A stretch of 64,000 bases of DNA from Eleusine coracana subsp. coracana (lineage: Eukaryota > Streptophyta > Magnoliopsida > Poales > Poaceae), in assembly GCA_032690845.1 (NCBI GenBank), contig CM064427.1, positions 16,317,501 through 16,381,500 of the forward strand, read 5' to 3'. A model generated the notes under the pieces. The model did not search any database, had not been told where the DNA came from, and worked only from the letters and a program-made list of their open reading frames with translations. Of this stretch, positions 56,404 to 64,000 are shown in pieces; the stretch's first letter is position 1, and each line of letters begins with the position of its first letter. A program made the position numbers and the translations under genes.

Positions 56404-58190
56404 TTATGCTGTAGCTCTCATTAGCGATGTAGTTGCCTTCTCACCGCCAATTGTTGATGTGTCATAAAGTCTTAGCTGCAATGTTAGTGCAAAAATGCAA
56501 CTATGAGATTTGTAATATTTAGGATAAATAAAAGCATCTACAACCATCCTCCTAAATATTTTACTAATGAGGGCCTTAAGGTGGTTGTAGTCCGCATAGG
56601 TGCTTTTAGCAGAAGGAGCGATCAACTCTAGAGTTTTGTTGGATGAGCATGTATCTTGTGGTTGTTCAAGGAAGAAGCTCTCATGCTCATGGATGGAATT
56701 ATTTTCTTCTAGAGTCAACTCCTCAAGCAATCCAATGGTCCAAAGGTTCTCCTCCTCAAGAATTTCATTGAGAAAGCTTATCAGTGATTTTTCATCACTG
56801 CGGAGAACGGAATATTGAGGACCAAAGGAAAAAACTTAGGCAAGAACGATGACGGCTTGGTTTGAAAATAATTGAGACTTTCCTCTAAATCGTCTCCTTC
56901 TTGGATGCAAAGGTTCGTGTCCTAAAAAAGAACAAACCTCAGCGATGCATTTTGGGAAACAGACATCACCTCCTCAAGCGGGGAGTGCTTGAAGTGAGGC
57001 ATCACCATAGGATTTTCTAAGCAATAGGCATTGGTGGTGAAAGTGCTTTTCCTAAGCTCTTCATTTAGGCTTCCTTGAGATGCACCCTTACGCTGAAGGA
57101 TTTCTAGTGGGAAGCCTATGAGAAGTTCAAAGTCGATGATAGGAAAGACGTGGAGGTCTAGGTGAACTTCGACTTTGTCCATCTCAACTGGTACAGCCAT
57201 CGCAATCCCCCAACATGGAAAGGTTACTCCCGAGGCATCCTTGAGGAATGTGTCATTTGGCATAAGAGGTATGTCATCCAAAACTTGCCAATCTATCTAC
57301 TCAAGGATGATATTGGCTCCTATGGTGGGATCATGAAGGGCTTCTACAACACTCCCCTTTATACAACAGGGAATGGTAGAAGAAGGAGAACAGATTTGAA
57401 TTTCTCTTGAAGAACATCTTTCTTCCTTCAACCACTCCTTGTTAGTGGCCTCCTGTAGGATTTCTTCTTGGAAAGGCTTGGGAGGTGAAAGGGGTGTTGT
57501 AGGCTTCTTCTGCCATAAGTGATTCAAGGTGTTTCCATGATCATTAGGTATTCCTTCCTCGAATTCAACTAGTAACCTTGATGGTAGGAATTCTCCTTCC
57601 TTCTGAGCAGTCTCAACAACAGAGTCTAAAGGTAAGATAGCTATGGGTTCAATTCTGGCTATTGAGGGACCCTCGTGGGTTGGCTTGCCTTCCCTCTGGA
57701 TAAATTGCTGATCTTGTTCTATGAGGATAGATCCAGGGGGCTCAAAAAGGAATGTTGCCATCACCTCATTGATTGGCTCACCCCTTTGGAGAGATTCTGT
57801 CAAAAGATTTTCTGATTGACAGATCAGGACAGAAGATATGCCTCTCCCAAGTCTTATGTCGAGACTTCCTAGCTTCTGTCCATCTGGGTATAGCTCATCC
57901 AATGGATGCTCGATCTAGATTTGGAAGTCATAGACTTCAACTACATGGAAGTCTAGGATAGTCTTAACACTTCATGCTTTACAAGCACGTTTTGCAAGGT
58001 CCTAAATCTTTCTAAAGATTTGCCTAAGGTGTTCATGAAAGATTTGCTAATCGGTGCAAGGGCCTCACTACCTATGAAGGCTGGTGCAATGAATTTTGAC
58101 ATGATATTTGCACCAATTATGGGACTAAAAAGAACATTCACCTTCATTTCTCTTATGTGGCATTGAATCATTGAATAAGGAGGCATAATT
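56404..58190 (-). pseudogene. R4 polyprotein with two protease-like domains
   Basis: Reading 58186 to 57953 gives CHIREMKVNVLFSPIIGANIM. Reading 57902 to 57297 gives an acidic linker, then CCIKGSVVEALHDPTIGANI. Reading 57281 to 56922 gives MPNDTFLKDASGVTFPCWGI, VEVHLDLHVFPIIDFELLIGFPL. The last segment is the C-terminal half of a retropepsin-like fold. In both domains the D-S/T-G triad is replaced (SPIIGAN and DPTIGAN). The tail to 56404 is acidic (LEENNSIHEHESFF). Frameshifts and stops separate the parts. Confidence 0.6.
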
Positions 58191-58317
58191 CAAATTATAT
58201 CAGGAGAATGTTCTCCCTCATTCAACAATTCGTTGCTTGGCATGGCAAAGCACTCCCTCTCGTTCTCTTGGAGGAAATTGTCCTCTAGAGGATTGGGAGG
58301 ACAAATGAGAATTGGTG

Positions 58318-58541
58318 GGCCAGTGGATCCTTGTGCTTGGCTCTGATTTGCCGGAAGTGTGCTTTCTCTCTTGATGACATGGATTTTCCTTTAATTACAT
58401 AGAATAATCACCTACAGCAAATATTTACCAACACCTGTGGAAATTGTTAGTAATAAACTCCTACCACGAAGTTGGTTCTTCATTTTATATCTTTTATGCA
58501 GATAATTGACGGTCTAAAACAGACATTTAGTGATCGTCAAT
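58318..58541 (-). repeat. R4 5' LTR remnant
   Basis: GTGGATCCTTGTGCTTGGCTCTGATT to TAGTGATCGTCAAT matches 50390-50620. Only the first 225 bases of the LTR (in element direction) remain, so its R-U5 part and the primer site are deleted. Confidence 0.8.
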
Positions 58542-59074
58542 AGCGAGCATGTCCGTCTCTTTGATGGTGTGCATGCCTCGCACATGTTGCTGGAGTCGCT
58601 TATCATTCCGGCCTTGATTGGAGACCATCATCTCAATTAACTCGATTGCCAGCTTGACGGTGAGTGAGAAGAACGCTCCTCCAGTGTTGGCATCAATGTG
58701 CTGACGGCTTGAGGCCGCCGTCCATTGTAGAAGTTCTGAATAATAAGCCATTTCTCCATTCCATGACGGGGACAAGCCAGGATGTATTCCTGGAGCCTTT
58801 TCGATGCTTGTAATATTGTTTCTCTAGCCGCCTGCTGGAAACTCAAAATTCTTCCCCGTAAAGAGTTAATTTTACCCAACGGGAAGAACTTCATGAGGAA
58901 CGCAGTAGAGCATTTCTCCTAGGTGTTGACAGCCTCCTTATTGGCGTAGAACCACTGCTTGGCTTTGCCGAGCAGCAAGAACAGGAAGAGACGGAGCCCA
59001 ATGGCTTTCGGAGTCATGATCCTTATGGTAAAGGTACTGCACAACTCCAAGAACTACTGCAAGTGAGCGATGAC
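58542..59074 (-). pseudogene. R3 gag 5' part
   Basis: The minus strand gives FLELCSTFTIRIM, LFLFLLLGKAKQWFYANKEA, EKCSTAFLMKFFPLGK, RLQEYILACPRHGMEKWLI and QNFYNGRRPQAV, the capsid part of an Athila-like gag. Stops occur at about 59060, 58918 and, after a frame change, near 58690. It ends at the R4 insertion. Confidence 0.82.
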
Positions 59075-59496
59075 TGTTGACGGTCGTTATACACCAATTT
59101 TGATCGTGAATATGATCCATAGAGTGGGAAGATAATGCATTTCATACACACAAGATGGTCAATAATAATAAGAATCCACATATCCTTGGTAGAACAAGTG
59201 TATGCAGGGATTCTATAGAAAAGGAGTGAAGAATCGAGCAAAGATTCGAGAAATACCCATTTCGAACAATGGGGTGATGACGCATAAGCATCACACAGAT
59301 CATTGATGTGGCTTCATAGGAATTCTCCGTGAAATCACCAACCTATAGAGATAAGCCCCACCTGTCAGGGACCAGGAGAAAGCACAGGCCAAACGGGCCC
59401 ACCTCCAGGTCAGTCGATCGGGCCCCCTCTGGTCGACCGACTTAGAGTTGAGGCGGTTCGGCCACCGCCTCAACGTGGCAGCTCCTGGTGGCTTCC
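59075..59496 (+). repeat. R5: LTR 5' fragment, R3-like family
   Basis: It starts TGTTGACGGTCGTTA and aligns with the reverse complement of the R3 LTR for its first 150 bp and again in the palindrome region (GTCGATCGGGCC...GGTCGACCGAC, 59411-59441). It is cut at 59496 by the start of R6, and its remainder is not found after R6. Confidence 0.7.
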
Positions 59497-60399
59497 TGAT
59501 GAGGACATCACCCTTATGGATACACCCAGCACTCTGCCAACCAAAATGCAAGTACATGCGCGACAACTGAATTTACGGGTGAGCTTGTTCCTAATGATTC
59601 CTTTATGTGATTTTGAGAATAGATTGCTACCTAATGAATTAATTATTGTTAGAAACTATGGAGATAATGATGAGATAGCTGGGGAGGTGATTGGAGACGT
59701 GATGGGCCAGCAAGGACGTCCAAGCCAAGGTGGAGACCCAATCAAAACCGACTTCGAGTCTGTCTCGGAGCCCAGGACCAGTCTGCACTAAAACGGATGC
59801 CCAGGACGCATACGGACTCGGATTTGGATGTTCTATATATGCCTGGAAAGATAACGAAAAGTCCTTTCTAACCCAACTGGTCCCATGTCAAAATTCGTCC
59901 CGAGCCGTCAGCAATCGCCAAAACAATTCGACTTCGAGAATCTGTCCTGGTGCTGCGACACCGTAATCGGTCTTTGGGCCATGTATCGAGTTGAGCCCAC
60001 TTAGGGCTGCGTCCAGGGGGTCTTGCACGACCCTAGGGTCCTCATATACAGCCACTGCCTCGTCATTAGGGTTTGGGGTTTTGCTTAGATCAATTCTGTT
60101 CATAAACAGTTTTGCCGTTCATCGGTTTGCGAGACCCCAACTTTGAGAGTTTAATCATACATCTGCAATTGTGTTGCATTCTTCGTTGTTCTTGCTTGTG
60201 TTCTTGATTCACAGGCAGGGATTAGCCTTCTCGGTGAAGCCAATCGTCTTTTGGACGGTTGATAATCAGAGGAGACGTCGTGCTGCGATTGCGCGGTTTA
60301 GAACGTGCTGTTCTGAAGCCGGATCGATTTGTGTGTCGCCTCCGACCAAATCAACTTACCAAGAACCTTTCGGAAGATCGGAAACCCTTGTCCACATCA
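59497..60399 (+). repeat. R6 5' LTR
   Basis: This LTR of about 903 bp runs from TGATGAGGACATCACCC to TCCACATCA. The reading MQVHARQLNLRVSLFL and CDFENRLLPNELI near 59543-59640 is open here, while the 3' copy has a stop after MQVHA. The 3' part (60200-60340) is conserved with 63640-63782. Confidence 0.85.
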
Positions 60400-60401
60400 A
60401 G

Positions 60402-60420
60402 TGGTAATCAGAGCTTCAGG
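60402..60420 (+). other. R6 primer-binding site
   Basis: TGGTAATCAGAGCTTCAGG is the tRNA-iMet site TGGTATCAGAGC with one inserted A. Confidence 0.82.
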
Positions 60421-61414
60421 TACACCATTAGGTTCGTCCTTATCCTTGTTATTTTGTTCAATCCTAGAGTCTAGAAAATTGCCCTACAAAAACATTTGTT
60501 CGTCGTGTTTCCACTGTCCTACACCCCCCTTGTGCCTTGCAATTTTCAGTTTAGTTTGCTTCTCTGAATTTTAGTCCCTACAAGGTCATTGTGTTGTTAG
60601 TCTAGTACTTGTTCTTTGGTCTTGTTTGAGTCGTATGTGTCCTTGTTCATAGACAATCAAGAAAAAAAATCAAATTGTTGCACACGTTGAGAGAATAGTA
60701 CTGCTGGAATTATTGGCACTAAATATTTATTTAACATCTAGTCTTCTAATTTTTGTGTGCAAAAGAAACTTAGAGTGTTTTCTGTTGCACGTTGTTCCTT
60801 GAGTCAAGAGATTGCTGCACGTTGTTGCATATGAGAATTGTCGATTCAGTTCTACATATACATCTATTCTTTACGTAAAGAGTGCAAAAAAGAAAGTTTA
60901 GGTTTTTCCTTTGTGCTATAAAGTTCGCAACTCTTGCTGCAGTTCTATGTCAAAAAAATCATGAAAGAAGTAAAAGGCAAAGAGGTGCTAAAAAAAATAA
61001 GAAGAAAAAGGCGCACCTATAACAAATGAAAAAAACAAAAGGAGAAGAGAAAAAAATTCAGAATTGTTTGCAGCCTTTGTGTCCTTTGTTGAGCCATTTG
61101 CTTGCTTGCTTGAACTAGGTCCAAGACAAGTTTAGGCCAGTGACATAGACTAGCTTGGGACTATTATTCAGTTTTGCAATTTTTGAATTGAAATTTTGCT
61201 AATCCTTGCTACTATAAATTGCCTACCTAGCTCCATACATATCCTTCTGAATAGGCACAGATCTTTGGACCCTCGCAATCGTCAGATCACACTCTCTAAG
61301 GTATCCTCTATTTTGCTACTAAGAATCTTGTAAGAACTCAGTTAGGTGCTGTCATTTGCTTGTTGAGAGTTTCCACCGTGATCAAACAGTGGTGATAGGA
61401 AAATATACTCTTGT
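60421..61414 (+). other. R6 leader, non-coding
   Basis: This is an AT-rich leader with A-runs (60660-60675, 60990-61060) and TTGCACGTTGTT repeats (60785-60830). I see no gag in any frame. Confidence 0.6.
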
Positions 61415-62452
61415 GTGTTTTCTTGTTTTCTATTAACAATGACAGGTTACAACATCGATGGTGATGAGTCGATGGTGTCAAATGAAGTTGATACAAGTGT
61501 TGTAGCACAACGAGTGTTTAGTTCTCAAATGGAGAAGGTAGAGCAAAATCAAATGAACAACTTGTTTCAGACTCACTTTGTTGTGAAGGATCGACGTTGT
61601 CGTGTCATCATTGATGGAGAGAGTAGCAACAACATCGCAAGCTTGGAATTGGTCGAGAAGCTCGGCTTGACCACACAGCCACACCCATGTCCGTACTACA
61701 TCCAATGGATAAATTCTTGTGGTAAGATAAAGGTAGATAAAATTGCACGCATTGAATTTTTTATTGGTTCTTATAAGGATTATGCAGATTTTGATATAGT
61801 GCCTATGCAAGCGTGTCATTTGTTATTGAGTAAGCCTTGGATTTCTACAAATAATACTTTGCACAATACCATTGCTAATAGCTATTCATTTAAATACAAT
61901 GGTAGAAGAGTTACTCTTAAACCTATGTCTGCTGCTGAAATTTTAGAAGAGGATCAACAAAGACTTGAGAGAAGAAAGAATGAACCATTTAGGAAAGAAT
62001 GGACTATTTCAAATGTTGCAACACTTACATCAAAATCTGAATTAGATGATGAACATATTTTCTTGCCTCTTGTTGCAACTAATACATTTCAGGTTCTACA
62101 CAAAGAAGAGGATAGTGTGAAAGATGAAGAACATGTTGTTGCTTCAGATAAGAGCTTTCTTGATGTGATGAATTATTCCAATAATCTTGTTGTATTAGAA
62201 CCTTGTCTTGATCTGCCTTTGCCACAAGTTGATTTATCTACTGATCCTTGTGATAAAGAGGAGTTGTGGGCCACTGCTTTACTTATACCTTTGCCACAAC
62301 AAATGAACAAGATTGATGTTGTTGCTTATGATTCATCCACTAGTGCTGAAATTAAACGTTTGATTTTAGTTACATGTCAAAAGGATGAGCAGAAATTGTT
62401 TTCTTCTCTAAATACTTTAGGTTATATTGAATTTGATATTTTTGTAATCTAA
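61415..62452 (+). CDS. R6 protease-region ORF
   Basis: This 345-codon frame is open throughout. After a short head it carries CRVIIDGESSNNIASLELVE (retropepsin active site with D-G), PYYIQWINSCGKIKVDK, DFDIVPMQACHLLLSKPW and NSYSFKYNGRRVTLKPMS, the protease region typical of grass Ty3/gypsy polyproteins. A long acidic tail follows (KEEDSVKDEEHVVASDK, SAEIKRLILVTCQKDEQKL) without reverse-transcriptase motifs. The true start is more likely MTGYNIDGDESM (61439) than 61415. It lies a few bases upstream of the integrase remnant, so a large deletion removed what came between. Confidence 0.75.
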   Translation: MFSCFLLTMTGYNIDGDESMVSNEVDTSVVAQRVFSSQMEKVEQNQMNNLFQTHFVVKDRRCRVIIDGESSNNIASLELVEKLGLTTQPHPCPYYIQWINSCGKIKVDKIARIEFFIGSYKDYADFDIVPMQACHLLLSKPWISTNNTLHNTIANSYSFKYNGRRVTLKPMSAAEILEEDQQRLERRKNEPFRKEWTISNVATLTSKSELDDEHIFLPLVATNTFQVLHKEEDSVKDEEHVVASDKSFLDVMNYSNNLVVLEPCLDLPLPQVDLSTDPCDKEELWATALLIPLPQQMNKIDVVAYDSSTSAEIKRLILVTCQKDEQKLFSSLNTLGYIEFDIFVI

Positions 62453-62457
62453 GTACT

Positions 62458-63000
62458 TTGGAGAAGCAAATGTTTTCTCAAACTAAGTTGCCTTTATTGA
62501 TAAGAAACATTTTTTATGCTATTGGCAAGTATGATCATAGAGGTGTATTTATGGTACATAGAGTTTATGTTTGTTCAAATCTGAAACATCCTCTTGGTTT
62601 GCAACTAAATGACCAACTAGAAAACTTTAATATCAACTACCATGTCGTGTCATCTTTTTCTAGTATTTCTAAGATCACACATTGTCTACCTTGTGACAAG
62701 AGTGAGAATGATGCTCATATTGCTGACCAAGTTTTCAAAGAGATTATTAATTTGCACGGAATGCCTTGTACTGTAGATTCTCATTGTGATGACAAATTTC
62801 ATAATGCATATAAATATGAGTTGCATCCCAAGTCTGGGAATAGTTCCATAATTAATATTTCAGATTTGAGACCATACATGGGAGAAAGAGATGAGCTCGA
62901 GTCGAGGACGACTCTAATTCAAAAGGGGGAGAATGATGAGGACATCACCCTTATGGATACACCCAGCACTCCGCCAACCAAAATGCAAGTTCATGCGTGA
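62458..63000 (+). CDS. R6 integrase remnant running into the 3' LTR
   Basis: SSISKITHCLPCDKSEND and ADQVFKEIINLHGMPCTVDS are the integrase core up to the second catalytic region, where SDRD reads SHCD. The reading then jumps to INISDLRPYMGERDELESRT and GENDEDI, the integrase C-terminus of CRM-like elements. It crosses the LTR start at 62934 and stops at 63000. The third catalytic residue is absent, so it is not functional. Confidence 0.75.
   Translation: MEKQMFSQTKLPLLIRNIFYAIGKYDHRGVFMVHRVYVCSNLKHPLGLQLNDQLENFNINYHVVSSFSSISKITHCLPCDKSENDAHIADQVFKEIINLHGMPCTVDSHCDDKFHNAYKYELHPKSGNSSIINISDLRPYMGERDELESRTTLIQKGENDEDITLMDTPSTPPTKMQVHA
62920..62933 (+). other. R6 polypurine tract
   Basis: AAAAGGGGGAGAA directly precedes the 3' LTR start TGATGAGG and is part of the coding frame. 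Confidence 0.82.
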
Positions 63001-63782
63001 CAACTGAATTTACGGGTGAGCTTGTTCCTAATGATTCCTTTATGTGATTTTGAGAATAGATTGCTATCTAATGAATTAATTGTTGTTAGAAACCATGGAG
63101 ATGATGATGAGATAGCTGGAGAGGTGATTGGAGACGTGATGGGCCAGCAAAGACGTCCAAGCCAAGGTGGAGGCCCAATCAAAACCGACTTCGAGTCTGT
63201 CTCGGAGCACAGGACCAGTCTACACTAAAATGGATGCCTAGGACGCATACGGACTCGGATTTGGACGTTCTATATATGCCTGGAAAGATAATGAAAAGCC
63301 CTTTCCAACCCAACTAGTCCCATGTGAAAATTCGTCCCGAGCCGTCGGCAATCGCTGAAACAATTCGACTTCCAGAATCTGTCCTGGTGCTGCGACACCG
63401 TAATCGGTCTTTGGGCCATGTATCGAGTTGAGCCCACTTAGGGCTGCGTCCAGGGGGTCTTGCACGACCCTAGGGTCCTCATATACAGCCACCGCCTTGT
63501 CATTAGGGTTTGGGGTTTTGCTTTGATTAATTCTGTTCATAAACAGTCTCGCCGTTCATCGGTTTGTGAGACCCCAACTTCGAGAGTTTAATCATACATC
63601 TGCAATTGTGTTGCATTCTTCGTTGTTCTTGCTTGTGTTTTTGATTCGCAGGCAGGGATTAGCCTTCTCGGTGAGGTCAATCGTCTTTTGGACGGTTGAT
63701 AACCAGAGGAGACGTCGTGCTGCGATTGCGGGGTTTAGAACGTGCTGTTCTGAAGCCGGATCGATTTATGTGTCGCCTCCGC
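62934..63782 (+). repeat. R6 3' LTR, 3' end missing
   Basis: Collinear with 59497-60344 and then replaced by unrelated sequence after GTGTCGCCTCCG. The final 55 bases of the 5' copy are lacking. Confidence 0.85.
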
Positions 63783-64000
63783 CTTAATCAAGATTATCAG
63801 AACCAAATTTGCAGCACAATGTGATTCTTTCTCTGCAAGCATAGCATACTGGAAACACTGGTTGAGGGTATAAAATTCTTTAGAATCAAGGATGTCCTGA
63901 ATTTCTTTTCTCAAACCAGAATAAAAGCGGCAAATCTGATCCTCTACTTTTTCAACCACAGCACAACGAATCAAACCCTTCTGAAGCTCACTAAAATACT
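63783..64000 (-). pseudogene. R7: gag fragment of another Ty3/gypsy element
   Basis: The minus strand reads VVEKVEDQICRFYSGLRKEIQDIL, LNQCFQYAMLAEKES, the C-terminal part of a gag domain. It continues beyond the window. It is not the sequence that flanks R6 on the left, so a rearrangement joins them. Confidence 0.75.

Larger units (their letters stand above)
49407..58541 (-). mobile_element. R4: Ty3/gypsy element inserted in R3 gag
   Basis: The 3' LTR is 49407-50620, the polypurine tract is 50621-50634, and a 5' LTR remnant is 58318-58541. AGCGG (49402-49406) and AGCGA (58542-58546) are a likely 5-bp duplication with one change. Removing the element rejoins the R3 gag reading frame (MLA to QVDLILK). 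The interior has two protease-like domains but no polymerase that I can see. Solo LTR S2 is inserted at 51729-55258. The exact LTR ends are uncertain by 2-4 bases. Confidence 0.72.
42853..59074 (-). mobile_element. R3: Athila-like non-autonomous LTR element, 5' end missing
   Basis: The 3' LTR is 42853-44513. In the element's direction, gag starts near 59060, is interrupted by R4 (49407-58541), resumes at 49406, and is followed by protease, spacer and an Athila-type extra ORF. No polymerase is found. This is the same plan as R1, in a diverged family. The 5' LTR is not in the window, because the R5 LTR starts inside gag at 59075. The left flank is ATGTC (42848-42852), with no partner visible. 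Confidence 0.78.
59497..63782 (+). mobile_element. R6: CRM-like Ty3/gypsy element with polymerase deleted
   Basis: LTRs lie at 59497-60399 and 62934-63782 (the second lacks its last 55 bp). A tRNA-Met primer site and a polypurine tract are present. Coding sequence is a protease region and, directly after it, a piece of integrase; gag, reverse transcriptase and RNase H are absent. The integrase reading enters the 3' LTR, and the LTR starts TGATGAGGACATC, both traits known from cereal centromeric (CRM/cereba) elements. Confidence 0.78.

Noticed and set aside
1..64000. tRNA, rRNA or organelle DNA
   Set aside because: I saw no tRNA cloverleaf with A and B boxes and no rRNA-like sequence; the tRNA-like words are primer-binding sites of LTR elements.

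Overview
This is plant nuclear DNA, almost certainly from a grass. It has long Ty3/gypsy LTR retrotransposons with Athila-, Tekay- and CRM-like signatures, a plant LINE, CACTA and hAT ends, GC-rich coding scraps and spliced genes. The panicoid assignment is an inference from the TTTGCCGAGTG-type CACTA end. About 80% of the window is transposable element, mostly nested. Element names used here: R0-R7 (LTR elements), S1 and S2 (solo LTRs).

Left block (1-31655) is one LINE on the plus strand cut into four pieces by later insertions. R0 is a plus-strand LTR that ends at 1458. R1 (1668-11696, minus, TSD GTTAG) is a 10-kb element with gag, protease and an Athila-type extra ORF but no reverse transcriptase or integrase. 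A 1.2-kb CACTA-like element lies at 12015-13170. A hAT MITE (13721-30440, TSD TTGATGAT) is itself split by R2 (13801-30332, TSD ATAGC), a Tekay-like chromovirus. R2's reverse transcriptase is split in turn by a 4-kb solo LTR, S1 (20611-24622, TSD ATTAT). The LINE poly(A) abuts a laccase fragment, so the LINE may have landed in a laccase gene.

Middle block (31656-42852) is the gene-bearing part. It holds a laccase pseudogene with an internal deletion, a MITE, a PRA1-family pseudogene whose 3' half is triplicated in tandem, and a three-exon minus-strand gene (39016-41518) whose exons join in frame to 205 codons. That is the only probably functional host gene here. A one-sided CACTA end sits in its first intron.

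Right block (42853-64000) is a second nest. R3 (minus) has the same gag-protease-extra-ORF layout as R1. Its gag is split by R4 (49407-58541, minus), which is split by solo LTR S2 (51729-55258, TSD CTATC). R5 is an LTR start facing the other way. R6 (59497-63782) is a deleted CRM-like element whose coding sequence runs into its 3' LTR. The last 218 bases hold a minus-strand gag fragment, R7.

The most unusual observations are a palindromic GCGCCGATCGGCGC word spread through R1 and R0, including coding sequence; a paired palindrome of different sequence at a comparable LTR position in several related families; two coiled-coil ORFs ahead of gag in R2, each behind a T-rich CAG/ATG and followed by AATAAA; and the triplicated PRA1 half-gene.
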